Notes under the pieces: generated by a model
What the model was told of the DNA's origin: nothing
The model's database searches: none
Seen by the model: only the letters and a program-made list of their open reading frames with translations
Program-made: the position numbers and the translations under genes
Shown: piece after piece, positions 9,957 through 20,706 of the stretch
Layout of the letters: each line of letters opens with the position of its first letter
How positions within the stretch are numbered: position 1 is the stretch's first letter
Assembly (NCBI GenBank): GCA_963682025.1
Contig: CAVMKG010000281.1
Location: 248,001 to 312,000 of the forward strand
Reading direction: 5' to 3'
DNA length: 64,000 nucleotides
DNA from: Cordilura impudica
Lineage: Eukaryota; Arthropoda; Insecta; Diptera; Scathophagidae

Positions 9957-10895
9957 CAGGGTGCGGCTAAAATAACTATATGATTTGTTTTTTAAATAAC
10001 TATTGAATGGAATGAAAAAAAAACAAAAAAATTTATGATAAAAAGAAAGTTTATTTTATGTTATTTTTTTACATTAATTATGAAAAATAATATCAGTTAA
10101 ATGAGAACCGTTTTCTCTAACGCAAAAATGTGCTCTTTTTATGGCATTTTCCATAACTTTGTTGAGTGTTTCTTGTGGTATACGATCAATTTCTTCTTGA
10201 ATGTTGTCTTTTAGTTGCTGCAAGGTTTGGGGCTTATTCACATAAACTTTGTCTTTGAGATAGCCCCACAAGAAAAAATCCGGTGCAGTCAAATCTGGCG
10301 ATCGTGGTGGCCATCTCAAATCGCTCAAAATTTTCATTTTGATCAACGAGATTTAAAACTGCTCTAGCATATTCCAAGCGCAATACGAAGTCCTCAGGAT
10401 TTAGTTTTTGGACTACTTGGATTTTGTAAGGAAAGAGGTGCAAATCGTGTTTTAAAATTCGGCGAAGAGTGCGGTCAGAAAGCTGCAACTGGGAAGATCG
10501 TCTTCTCGTTTATGTCTGCGGATTTTCTTCGGCGCTCTGTCGCACAGCATCAATATTTTCGGCCGATCTGCCAGTTCGAGGTCTGCCCGTACGTCTTGAT
10601 TCTAAGACAGTCCCTTATTCAGCAAAATTATTCACCAACGAACGAATGGTTGGACCCGTTGGAGCAGTTCTTACACCATAAAATCTTCTGTATGCACGTT
10701 GAGTACTAATTATCGAACGATGATTTTCAATGAATAGAAAAACAATCTTAGTTCTTTGCGCAATTGTATAGCGTTCCATTTTTAAATATTCTCCCAAGTT
10801 TAATTTCTGAAATAGGAAAAAAGAAAAAGTTAAATACTGGCAAGCAAAGAAGTTACAATTGTTTTACATCATATAGTAACTTTAGCCGCACCCTG
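9957..10895 (-). mobile_element. Mariner-type element with perfect TA duplication, internally deleted
   Basis: The inverted ends are CAGGGTGCGGCTAAA..(A/T)ACTATATGAT. The flanking TA at 9955-9956 and 10896-10897 is the target duplication. Removing the element restores the LINE reading SVTVLV|DVIEDIR, so the insertion site is exact. The transposase inside lacks its centre. Confidence 0.92.
10074..10779 (-). pseudogene. IS630/Tc1/mariner transposase, centre deleted
   Basis: The N-terminal part (from 10779) reads MERYTIAQRTKIV and RRFYGVRTAPTGPTIRSLV, a paired helix-turn-helix DNA-binding region. It is followed by QLSDRTLRRILK and LRLEYARAVLN. The sequence then jumps directly to WPPRSPDLTAPDFFLWGYLK near 10320-10250, the C-terminal catalytic neighbourhood, and ends DIIFHN. 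The segment with the first two catalytic Asp residues is absent and the join is out of frame. A further frameshift lies in the N-terminal half near 10500-10600. It cannot encode an active enzyme but keeps both ends, so it could be mobilised in trans. The subgroup could be DD41D-like; that is inference. Confidence 0.85.
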
Positions 10896-11930
10896 TAGAT
10901 GTTATTGAAGACATTCGGAGTAATATTGACGATGACCGGGTCACGTTTTTAATACGTCTAGAGCATTCAAAAGCCTTCGGCGCAGTTCATCATGAAACAC
11001 TTTTTTCAAAGCTAAGCTCCTTTTTCCATTTTTAATCTTCTTCGATTAAGTTAATTTCAACTTATTTGAATGGATGACATCAAGCTATTTTTAATGACTC
11101 GCATTATTCAACATGGCTACCGGTCACAAGAGAAGTTCCGCAAGGATTAATTCTTGGACCACTACTATATACTATATACTTCAACGACTTACCAACGCAT
11201 TTGCGTTCCATCAACACACAAATGTATGCTAATGACGTTCAGCTTTTTATTGGCTACAAAGTTTCTGCAATTAACGATTATATTTCAAAGATAAACTCTG
11301 ACCTATCAAAAGTCTACGAATGGGAAACTGCTAGCGGATTACGCTTAAATTCTTTCAAATCAAAATGCATTCATATACATATCTAGAAGAGCTGTAGAAT
11401 CCATAAATAGTTTAAGTATACAATTTGGACCTTCTGACATTGAAAAGGTACCATCGGCAAAGAATTAGGGCATTATTTTTAAAGAAAAACTTTCGTGGTC
11501 AGACCAAATTAACATTGCAACAGCTAGAACATATGGTTTGCTAAGGACGTTTTGGATAAACCAATATTTTACACCACTAAAGATCAGGATGCTTTTGGCC
11601 AAAGCGTATTTGATACCTACGCTTTTATATGGTTGTGAATTATTTGCTGGTTGTGATTCATCCGATAAACGTAAATTAACAACTACATACAATAACATTA
11701 TTAGATATGTTTTTGGTTTAAAAAGATATGACAGGGTGTCTCACTTTTCGAAAGAACTTTTTGGAATCTCTCTACTGGTAAAACTCGTGCTATTGATCAA
11801 ATGACTGAAGCTTTCTATCACAAGATGTATTCTTTTATTGAGTTATGCATTTCTAAACAATTTTTGAAAAACCTTTCTGGAACTCTTTGGAATACTAGGA
11901 AACTGTCTAGCGTCTAGAATAAAAAAAAAA

Positions 11931-12486
11931 ATATTACAAAAAATTTATGAAAACTGGATCTCTTGTTGACCATGGAAAATACTCCATTTGTCGTGCCGAA
12001 TATAATACTTTGAATAATTCATGTTATTTAAACTATTTGAAGAAAATGAAAAATAATTTTAAACGAAATCCGAAGTCATTCTACAAATTTTTTAACTCTA
12101 AGAGAAAAATTAAGGGCTATATGAAATTCCTACATAATGAATCCTGTGCTGATACTATTGTATGCAATTTATTTGCTGACTTCTTCTCTACTACTTACTC
12201 CGATGCAACTTTTGATGATTCTAATATCTGCTCATATACACTGACTGCTACTTAAATGATATCCATTCCTCCTCTTGCTATTTGTAATGAATTGAAAAAA
12301 CTTAAATTTTCCTGCAACAGTGGTCCAGGTAAAATTCTGTCCTGTATTTTAATAAAATGTGCTGATGTTTTAGCTGTACCATTAACACTCCTGTTTAATA
12401 CCTCAATTAAATACGGTAATTTTCCCAATATGTGGAAGGATTCATTCATTATTCCACTATTCAAATCTGGTAACAAGGCTTATATG
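11931..12486 (+). pseudogene. LINE-2a, upstream half (jockey-type ORF2, pre-RT and early RT)
   Basis: A frame from 11947 encodes CRAEYNTLNNSCYLNYLKK, NPKSFYKFFNSKRK and LFADFFSTTYS, typical of the linker before a jockey-type reverse transcriptase. A second frame from 12256 encodes SGPGKI.., LAVPLTLLFNTSIKYGNFP and WKDSFIIPLFKSGNK. One stop at 12253-12255 separates them. The LINE is then split by a 6-kb insertion and resumes at 18544 with ITNYRRIAKLS. It starts immediately after the A-rich tail of LINE-1a and is 5'-truncated. Confidence 0.85.
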
Positions 12487-12515
12487 ATGAAATTCATGTA
12501 AAAATCGAGATGCAT

Positions 12516-13451
12516 TGAACCCGACCACCTCAGATATCGATGAAATTTTGTTCATAGCTAAATTTGATCAATAAAAACAAACACTCATTTTTAGAAATGA
12601 CAGTTTTGCGATTTTTTGGGCGTGGCACAGTGGGAAAGTTTTCGGAAAAACGCGAAAATGGTCGAAAAGTACTCCATTTAAAATGCAATAACTGAGAATT
12701 GGCTGAACCGATTTCCATGATCTTGGCGTCATTAAAAAGATATTTTAACAGGCTTTATGACACGTTTGAAAAAAAAAAATACACTGTAAAAAATTTTATA
12801 ACAAAAAGAAAATTTTAAATAACGAAAAAACCAAAAAGATCAAGGGTTTTTTTACAGTGTATTATTTTTTTAGAAAGATTTATCCTTCACCTATACCATA
12901 TCCAAAAAGTAAAGTGGGTTCCTTTTTAGTTTTATTTATATAATTTTTTAAGTAGTGTCACTTCTAGTAATTGCCCTTATCTATATATATAAAATTGAAT
13001 GTGTGTTTGTTTATTTGTTTGTTTGTGTGTACCTTATAGGAGACCAAACCTCTGGACCGATCTTCCTGAAATTTTCACAGCATTTAACTGGGACTCTGGC
13101 ATGATTAATAGGGTACTTTTTTTTTGACCACGCCCACTTTTACGCCCACTTTTTTAAAATTATGTAATTGCTCCCATATAGTTTTTAACAGATTTACTTC
13201 AAATTGTATACACATTATACTTCAGGCGAGGTAGAAATAAACATTTCTTACGCCACGCCCCCTTTCACGCCCCTTTTCACGCCAGATTTTGTTTGAAAGT
13301 TTTAAACTTTTTTTTCTCTGTAAAAATTTGTTCCTTCCAACGGATTTTTTTATTTGGTAGTATATTGCTCTTAATACTGTTAACGTCGCCATATAACTAT
13401 GAACCACGCCCATTTCACCGCCCCCTTTTTTTTTACTTATACCACTAACAA
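12516..13451 (+). repeat. Left inverted arm of the giant element
   Basis: It starts TTGAACCCGACCACCTCAG and runs to ACCACTAACAA. Every stretch compared by eye matches the reverse complement of 17570-18507 without mismatch, including two identical 62- and 63-codon chance frames. It contains an 80-bp mini-hairpin bounded by ACACTGTAAAAAA (12780-12860) and, from 12980, a Helitron 5' piece. Confidence 0.9.
12980..13451 (+). mobile_element. Helitron 5'-end fragment inside the arm
   Basis: It starts TCTATATATATAAAATTGAA, followed by GTGTGTTTGTTT, TATAGGAGACCAAACC and GACCGATCTTCCTGAAATTT, the same start as the Helitron at 17412-16176. It carries repeated CACGCCC boxes. No CTAG end is present. The mirror copy is at 18041-17570. 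Confidence 0.75.
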
Positions 13452-14172
13452 CTCATATTGAGGTTAATAAATTATTGAAGAACTATAATCAAGTCAGGCC
13501 ATATTTAATTTTTTTTTTCAATTTAGAGTCAAATTACTTTAGCCAAGTTGGATTAAATTTGTTTATATTTTTTATTTGATAACTAATAATAAATACAAGG
13601 CGAAAAAATATTGCTTACAAAGAAGCATTGAGAACTCATGCTAAATTTTGACAGTTTAAATGGTTATAGTGTTTTCATCTTTCGTTTTAAAGTACAAATG
13701 TTCTTTATTTAGGATCTAATAATATTCAAGGAGTACATTAATTTTTACTGAAAGCTGATTCAAATATCAGCTAGATGCCTTAAATTTTTTATAACCGTCG
13801 AATGAGTTTGCACTGCCTCTTCATCCACCACTCATTTTAGAAGTCTGCTTATATGCACCAACTTATAGCTAGTCTCTATATTATGGTCCTTCGAACCGTA
13901 ATTGTGAAATATATTTTTAGTAATGCTGTTTGTAGTACAACATCGTACAATTTTAGCTTACACCACCTAATTCGTTTAAAGCTCCAGTACATATCAACAT
14001 TCATATTTTAATCTGGCTTATTCTGTTTAATTGTTGAAAATTACTTTGAGACCCAATTAGTACTAACCATAAATCCACTAATGTGTTCAAATGTTCTTTT
14101 AAAATTATTTAACTAGGACCCGAAGGCCCAAAAGCAAAAAAGTAGTATTATAAATATTTTACATACAAGATA
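13452..14172. other. Interior of the giant element, nothing recognised
   Basis: AT-rich sequence with no supported gene, between the left arm and the mariner relic. Confidence 0.4.
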
Positions 14173-15296
14173 CGAGGGTGAGTCAATATGTACTTATGAA
14201 ATCATATAAAGAGCACTAAGAATTAAAAGCAAAGTAGTTTTATGAAAAATATCAAGGTGGAAACGATGACTGCCAAATTTTTAGGTAAATCTATAATTCG
14301 GTTTTTTAAACAATCGATAGATAGAGACCATTTTTTCCATTTTCAAAAAATTTAGAAAAAATGAATTACGTGCTCTTATCATACATGTCTTCTTAAAAGG
14401 CAAAACACCTAAAGAAATCAAAGACGAGTTAGGTGAATTCCGTGGCACATCTGCAACAGTGTTTGGGACTAAATGTGAACGTGATGAACCTCGTCCAGGA
14501 AGTTCAGTGGTAGCTGTTACTTCAGTAATCATTAATAAAACCCACGATGTAGTTTTGAGTGATCGACGAGTTTAAGTGCGTAAACTAGTTGAGGCTACGG
14601 GCATTTCAGAGGGTTAAGTCATTCCAAATATGAGCTGCAAATTGGGAATGCAAAAGCTATGGACAATCGAGAATAAACCCAATCATCTGACTGCTCGAGT
14701 AGTTGGTTTAGGCTTTACCGTTGCGATCCTGATAAATATCTTCGGCGATACATAACTGTTCATAAAAAATGGATTCACCACTATACAAAAGCAGGAAAAG
14801 AAAAAAAGTCAACGCAATATATTTTAGCCGGTGAATCTGCTTCAAAGAAAGCATTGACAGTGAAATCGGCTAGTAAGGTTGAGATATGCCTGGATTTATT
14901 TACATTGGCTACTTGAAAAAAGGAAAAACAATAAATGGAGACTAGTATTCATCACAACTGGGTCAATTAAGCGAAGGAATAAAAAAAAAACGCCCCCAGT
15001 TAACCAAAAAAATAGATCTTTCATAAAGATAATGCTCGGATGCACACTTGTGCAGTTTCGATGGCAAAAATACACGAATGGAGGTTCGAATTGTAGCCGG
15101 AACTATCTTATTCTCTAGGTTTGGCTTACAGTGACTTTTTCATGTTTTAAAATTTAAATAAATGAATAAAAAAATACGAATCAAATGAGGAAGGCATCTA
15201 TGCAACGGAATCCTACTTTGAAGACCCTTCGAAATCCCACTTTGTGGAAAATAAGTTTGAGAATCATTGGATAAAGTATATCGAGCAAAAAGGAAA
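14173..15296 (+). pseudogene. Decayed mariner (Mos1/mauritiana-type transposase)
   Basis: After TA it starts CGAGGGTGAGTCAATATGTA. Translating + with frame changes gives RNELRALIIHVFLKGKTPKE, then TKCERDEPRPGSS, NKTHDVVLSDRRV*VRKLVE, ATGISEG, HHYTK-like residues near 14780, LAGESASKKALTVKSASKV, and near the end YSLGLAYSDFFMF and EGIYATESYFED. These are the ordered hallmarks of mariner transposases, with many stops and deletions. The 3' end is replaced by a DINE type B copy that starts at AACAAGTAAG (15296), so the right terminal repeat is missing. Confidence 0.85.
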
Positions 15297-15727
15297 AACA
15301 AGTAAGTGTGAAATTCGAATCTTTGATACCCTCCGAATCTCTGATACCCTCCACCTGAGTTTTAAGTTTATATTAATATCTGGACTTGTTGCACTATTTA
15401 TACCAAATGTAAACAAAATATTTGAAAAGTAATAAATTTAATAAATTATTACAGCAAAAACATTGAATTTTTAGCATTTTTTAGGCGTGTCCCCATATTT
15501 GAGGCCATATCTTGGCACAATGATGCCCGATTTACCAAATTTGAAACAAGTGTATATTCGAAATAATAAAAATAATGTTATCCTAAGCTTACTCAGTTAA
15601 ATGGTTTATTTTGTGAGTGTGATTTCAACAGACAGACGGATGGACGGACAGACGGACATCGCTATATCGACTCGTCTTGTTATATGGATCATAGGTGTAG
15701 ATGGTATAATAATAGAAATTTATAGTG
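15296..15727 (+). mobile_element. DINE-1-like type B, copy 2
   Basis: It starts AACAAGTAAGTGTGAAATTCG, then GAATCTTTGATACCCTCCACC, and later CAGACGGATGGACGGACAGA with GGACATCGCTATATCGACTC. The canonical GGGTATAAAAA end is not reached. It carries a duplicated TCTGATACCCTCC near 15340. Confidence 0.85.
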
Positions 15728-16175
15728 GTTCGAACTGTACTATAAATTAGGAAGTACTGTTAGATGATGTACTTATTTTACTACACTCGAAGTAACCATA
15801 TTCCAAAACATCATTTGTTATACCATGCACTACTCTGTGGTTAGGGTAATAATGAATTTTTTGTCTATTTTTTTTTTATGTATGCGAAAGGAACAACTTT
15901 TTATGGCCATCTGGTGTTAAATTTATTGTTGGTTTAGACGCATAAGAACAATTTCTAACTCAGAATTGTGGTTCTTACTTTACATGAATATAAAATCATA
16001 GTAAAATGTTATATTTGCTGATAGTAATTTGATTTATTACATTGTCAAAAAAAAAAAAAAAAAAAAACAAAGAATATCACATGATATACATCTTCTAATC
16101 TTTTTCCTTTTTAAAGAACTTCCAAATTTCAAACGATTACATAAAAAAAATTAATATTACAATACTTATATATAA
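15728..16175. other. AT-rich DNA with a tiny DINE type A scrap
   Basis: 15818-15862 resembles the ACCACTATGTGGTTTGGGTATAATGA start of type A. An A-run of about 21 lies near 16048-16068. Nothing else is supported. Confidence 0.45.
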
Positions 16176-17412
16176 CTAGCTGGACCCGGCAAACGTTGTT
16201 TTGCCCTCAATGAATTTTTATTTTAGTTAGAATCTGTATATACCTATATAAAATGTGTGACGAAGATCTCCAGATAATAAAATGAGAGCTTCACCAAAAA
16301 ATCTTTCATTGCCTTTCAAATCTTTTATCAAATCAAATCACAATGTTTGTGAGCCATGGTACATTCATCCCAAATAAAAATACTGCATTTTTGCAGAACT
16401 TTTGCCATACCGGAATGTTTTTTGATATTACAGACGGCATTCTCATTTTTTTGTACGTTTAACGGTGATTTGAGTGCTGAATGAGCTGTGCGGCCACCAT
16501 GCAATAATGTAGCGGCTTTTTCCTTCTTTTTCGTTAGAATATTTATATATAAAAACGTTTGTGAGTTTATTTATTAAAATTTATATAAATTTGACAACTC
16601 ATTATTTTTCGAACGACAGCGCCATCTACCGGGTCCAATAAAAAAATGTTTCTAACATACATATATGTACATTCTTAGTTTCATTAAAATCACACCATAA
16701 ATAAGAATATTCGAAATAACTTTACCCAGCGCCACCTATCGGGTCCATTTATACATACAAAAATTTCTTATGACGAAACATACGTTCATTCTGAATTGCA
16801 GTCAAATCGCGCTGAAAGTAAAAATTTTTGTTTTTAACTTGACCCCAACGCCAGCTAGAGGTTTAAAACTAAAAAAAAAAAAACACAGAAGAGCTCGAAC
16901 CGAACCTATGCTGGAAATCCTACCTCGATAGCTCTTATGGTTCCGGAGATCATTCGTTACAATCAAATGCATCAACGTTTTTATATATACGCCACGCCCC
17001 TTTGCCCACTAACAACTTTATATAGCTAAGGTCTTATTATTTCGCAAAAATATCCTTTTGTGAAAATTTCATGACAATCCTTCCAGTAGTTTAGAAGATA
17101 TTACGATTTTTTATTTTTCTAAAAAGGGGCGTGGCCCCGCCCACTTTTCTTCTTGTATGTATTTCTATTCATGCTAATACCATATGTACCAAATATGACT
17201 GCTGTAGGTAAAAAAATTCCCGTGATATGACTTTTTCAAATTTTGGGTTATATGGGCGTGGCACCGCCGCTTTGTCCAATCAAAAATTTATATAGCATAT
17301 TATTCCTTCCAGAGTCACAGTAACACGCTCTGAAAATTTCAGGAAGATCGGTTCTTTGGTTTGGCCTCCTATAAAGCACAAACAAACACACATTCATTTT
17401 TATATATATAGA
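16176..17412 (-). mobile_element. Helitron deletion derivative (1.24 kb)
   Basis: On the minus strand it starts TCTATATATATAAAAATGAA after A, and ends GGCAAAACAACGTTTGCCGG, a hairpin (GGCAAA/TTTGCC), then GTCCAGCTAG followed by T. Both ends fit the Helitron rule of A|TC...CTRR|T. A helicase remnant lies just inside the 3' end. Second copies of the TATATATAAAAACGTT(G/T)GTG.. start sequence at 16539 (+) and 17005 (-) show it is a mosaic of related Helitrons. Confidence 0.85.
16210..16535 (-). pseudogene. Helitron Pif1-type helicase remnant
   Basis: The minus strand reads EKAATLLHGGRTAHSALKSP, then C(N)IKKHSGMAKVLQK, SIFIWDECTMAHKH (Walker B region with its DE pair), a stop, then LKGNERFFGEALILLSGDLR. 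These are the GRTAHS, WDE..MAHK and GGALILLSGDFRQ-type motifs of Helitron RepHel helicases. The Walker A and Rep domains are missing and at least two stops are present. The remnant independently supports the Helitron call for the surrounding element. Confidence 0.85.
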
Positions 17413-17569
17413 TAGATTGAAAGCAGATTAATTATGATTTAAGGTAAAATGGGGCGAAAAAGGGGGACTTGGTAATAAAAAAATGTATGGCTACCTTACC
17501 TGTAGATAAAAAGTGTATAAAACTTTAGATAAATACATATTACAAAAAAATTATTTTGTATAGCAAACA

Positions 17570-18507
17570 TTGTTAGTGGTATAAGTAAAAAAAAAGGGGG
17601 CGGTGAAATGGGCGTGGTTCATAGTTATATGGCGACGTTAACAGTATTAAGAGCAATATACTACCAAATAAAAAAATCCGTTGGAAGGAACAAATTTTTA
17701 CAGAGAAAAAAAAGTTTAAAACTTTCAAACAAAATCTGGCGTGAAAAGGGGCGTGAAAGGGGGCGTGGCGTAAGAAATGTTTATTTCTACCTCGCCTGAA
17801 GTATAATGTGTATACAATTTGAAGTAAATCTGTTAAAAACTATATGGGAGCAATTACATAATTTTAAAAAAGTGGGCGTAAAAGTGGGCGTGGTCAAAAA
17901 AAAAGTACCCTATTAATCATGCCAGAGTCCCAGTTAAATGCTGTGAAAATTTCAGGAAGATCGGTCCAGAGGTTTGGTCTCCTATAAGGTACACACAAAC
18001 AAACAAATAAACAAACACACATTCAATTTTATATATATAGATAAGGGCAATTACTAGAAGTGACACTACTTAAAAAATTATATAAATAAAACTAAAAAGG
18101 AACCCACTTTACTTTTTGGATATGGTATAGGTGAAGGATAAATCTTTCTAAAAAAATAATACACTGTAAAAAAACCCTTGATCTTTTTGGTTTTTTCGTT
18201 ATTTAAAATTTTCTTTTTGTTATAAAATTTTTTACAGTGTATTTTTTTTTTTCAAACGTGTCATAAAGCCTGTTAAAATATCTTTTTAATGACGCCAAGA
18301 TCATGGAAATCGGTTCAGCCAATTCTCAGTTATTGCATTTTAAATGGAGTACTTTTCGACCATTTTCGCGTTTTTCCGAAAACTTTCCCACTGTGCCACG
18401 CCCAAAAAATCGCAAAACTGTCATTTCTAAAAATGAGTGTTTGTTTTTATTGATCAAATTTAGCTATGAACAAAATTTCATCGATATCTGAGGTGGTCGG
18501 GTTCAAA
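17570..18507 (-). repeat. Right inverted arm of the giant element
   Basis: Reverse complement of 12516-13451. I saw no substitution over the segments compared. The outermost stretch (18508-18532) carries about 10 extra bp relative to the left end. Confidence 0.9.
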
Positions 18508-18543
18508 ATTTCAGTTTTATCTTGATTTTTAAATGAAATTCAT

Positions 18544-19896
18544 CATATTACTAATTATCGTAGAATTGCTAAATTAAGTATTATATCTAAAATTTTTGAA
18601 AAAGTTATAACGGATTATCTAAGGATTAATTTCTCCCTTCCAACATGGTTTCCAAAAAAGATGTTCAACCACTACAATTCTATTATAATTTACTACAATT
18701 GTCAATTGTGGTTTTCTTGAACGCAAACAAACAGATGCAATTTATACTGACTTCAGCAAGGATTTCGATAAAATCAATCATAAACTTCTTCTAAAGAAAT
18801 TACATATGATGGGATTTACAAATCTTAGCGCAAAGTGGATATATTCTTATTTAACCAATAGAGTACAAAAAGTATGTTTTAAAAATGTTACTTCAAAGCC
18901 GATAGATATAATGTCGGGAGTACCTCAAGTCAGCCATCTTGGACCGCTTCTTTTTTCTTTGTTTATGAACGATCTTCTGAATGTTATTCATTTTTCAAAC
19001 ATCTTAATGTATGCGGATGATGTCAAAATTTTCTTCTGTTATAATCCACTCTGATCATGTTTTTCTCCAAAATGATTTGAATTCATTTTGTTCTTGGTGT
19101 AATTTAAATTTAATGGAGCTGAACCTTAAAAAGTGTAAATATATGCCTTTCGTCAGAAAGGGGCCGATATCTGTTAACTATGTGCTGGGTAATTATTGTC
19201 TCGATAAAGTAGATAACTTTATAGATCTTGGCGATTTATTGGATCATAAACTGAGCTTTATTCCTCATATAACTATTACTGCCACCAAAGCCCGAGGTGT
19301 ATTTGGTTTCATAAAACGTTGGGCTAAAGAGTTCTATGATCCCTATGTCACCAAAATTTTATATACTTCACTTTTGAGACCTATCCTGGAATATGCTTCT
19401 ATAATTTGGGACCCAATCTACCAAATTCATACCGATAGTCTGGAGTCTGTGCCAAAACAATTCTTTTTGTTTTATCTTCGCAGTTTAAACTTCAATCCAA
19501 GTAATCTTCCATCCTATACCAGCAGACTTGCCCTTATTAAGCTACCAACTTTAAAAAGCCGGAGAACTATGCTAAATGTTTAATTTCTTGTTAATATAAT
19601 TAATGGTGATGTTTGCTCTGGTTTCCTGATTAACGATACATCATTCAACATTCTCAACGACCAACACATTACTTCTCACCTTTATCTGTACAATTCTATA
19701 GAGCTAATTACGCAAATGTAGACCCCCTCAGGAGAGTTATAAATTTATTGATTTCTTATTAAATACTAACTAATCTAATTAAAAGTAAAATAATATGCTT
19801 TCTAAATTCATGAATATCTGTGTACTAAAATTAATTTTAAAATGTTGTTCTTTGTAAAAGGTATGTAAGGATTAATTCCATAGACCAGTATACAAA

Positions 19897-19927
<31 letters not shown>

Positions 19928-19928
19928 G
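18544..19928 (+). pseudogene. LINE-2a, downstream half (RT and C-terminal region)
   Basis: The sequence resumes with ITNYRRIAKLSIISKIFEK, followed by frame-broken TDFSKDFDKI-like residues. A frame at 18806-19054 then encodes MMGFTNLSAKW, SGVPQVSHLGPLLFSLFMND and LMYADDVKIF (intact catalytic YADD). A frame at 19011-19583 continues with CSWCNLNLMELNLKKCKYM, FGFIKRWAKEF, LYTSLLRPILEYASIIWDP and LKSRRTMLNV, the usual C-terminal region of jockey-group ORF2. The element ends in an (AAAT)n tail at about 19893-19927. Four or more frame disruptions make it inactive. Confidence 0.88.
19893..19927 (+). repeat. (AAAT)n 3' tail of LINE-2a
   Basis: About nine AAAT/TAAA tetramers close the LINE, a common LINE 3' terminus. 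Confidence 0.85.
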
Positions 19929-19965
19929 AAAACACCATTCGACAATTTTTTAAATGCAGACGTCT

Positions 19966-20706
19966 TTTATTATACCCTATACCACTTTTTATTATACCCT
20001 ATACCTCTATGTGATTTGGGTATAATGACTTTGTGCTGCTGTTTGTAACTACCAAAAATATTTGACCGATTTAGCTATGTCCGTTCGTCCGTCCGTCCGT
20101 CTGTGTGTCCATGTAAACCTTGTAATCAAACTACAGGTCGCAAATATGAATATATTTTGATATATAAACTTTTGTATATAAGCTTCTATCAGCCATAGGA
20201 TGAACGCTATTGAAATTGGTAAAATTCGGTCCATGTTCGGACCTAGTCCCCATACAAATGACCCCTATGAAATCGACATAAATTGCCATAAGATCCAAAT
20301 TATCATACAGATCTCAGTAAAATTGGGTTTTTATGTGTTTATTATATCCATTAATCAGTGGTCCAAAAATAACACCTATAGGACAATTCTTATTCATAGA
20401 CCCCATATAGAGCTGCTTCCCGATCTTCACTAAAATCTATCAAAAAACAATAATATTGGACAGATTTTTCGCAAATTTTGTTTGTATATATTTTTTCGAA
20501 ATATAAGTGACTTTGCCAAATATGGTCAGGATCGGTCCATTTTTCGACGTAGTCCCCACTTTTTCATATCTGCTGCCAAAAAAAATAATAACAATGCCAC
20601 TCAAATTTGGTTTATGCTTATTTTCTATATCTAATTAGTTGGACCTAAATGCATGGTGTGGGGTATCGCATAGTCGGTCGAGACCGACTATAATTTTATT
20701 ACTTGT
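19966..20706 (+). mobile_element. DINE-like type A, copy 3
   Basis: It begins with a doubled TATTATACCCTATACC start and keeps a short CCGT core at 20086-20102. The 3' palindrome reads AGTCGGTCGAGACCGACT, still a perfect inverted repeat although one base pair differs from copy 1 (T/A to G/C), and ATAATTTTATTACTTGTT follows. About 45 bp is missing in the ATAGATATAGCATCCG region near 20556. Confidence 0.8.

Larger units (their letters stand above)
8707..11930 (+). pseudogene. Degenerate non-LTR retrotransposon LINE-1a (jockey/I-type ORF2)
   Basis: The reading order is: linker block with RPWFLNEAKR near 8860 and RNVAYARWKRFK near 8920; TWKEIRKIGVI near 9060; NDYRPIAILSYFSK and SRQSGLRPKHSS near 9800-9940; then, after a mariner, DVIEDIRSNIDDD, LEHSKAF, EVPQGLILGPLLY near 11135 and QMYANDVQLF near 11225; then the C-terminal block FTPLKIRMLLAKAYLIP and LLYGCELF near 11570-11640. 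The RT active-site box reads YAND instead of YADD. Stops and frameshifts are frequent. It closes with an A-rich tail near 11918-11930 (AATAAAAAAAAAAA). Two elements have inserted into it, at 9338 and 9957. The endonuclease region is absent. Confidence 0.85.
12498..18532. mobile_element. Giant inverted-arm (foldback/MULE-like) element, 6.0 kb
   Basis: The direct repeat ATGAAATTCAT flanks it at 12487-12497 and 18533-18543, and the LINE reading resumes across it (frame shifted by one indel). Its ends are (G/T)TAAAAATC(G/A)AGAT in inverted orientation, with a roughly 10-bp indel, then long inverted arms of about 936 bp. The 4.1-kb centre contains a dead mariner, a DINE type B copy and a Helitron, none of which encodes a transposase suited to these ends. 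Long terminal inverted repeats with 9-11 bp target duplications are known from Foldback and Mutator-like elements; assignment to that group is inference. Confidence 0.75.

Noticed and set aside
12530..13413. Short open frames mirrored at 17608-18491
   Set aside because: They are identical only because they lie in identical inverted arms. They lack protein features and contain Helitron non-coding sequence.
12487..18543. Giant element considered as a Polinton/Maverick or an LTR element
   Set aside because: No polymerase B, integrase or capsid genes are present, the flanking repeat is longer than the 6 bp of Polintons, and the long repeats are inverted, not direct.
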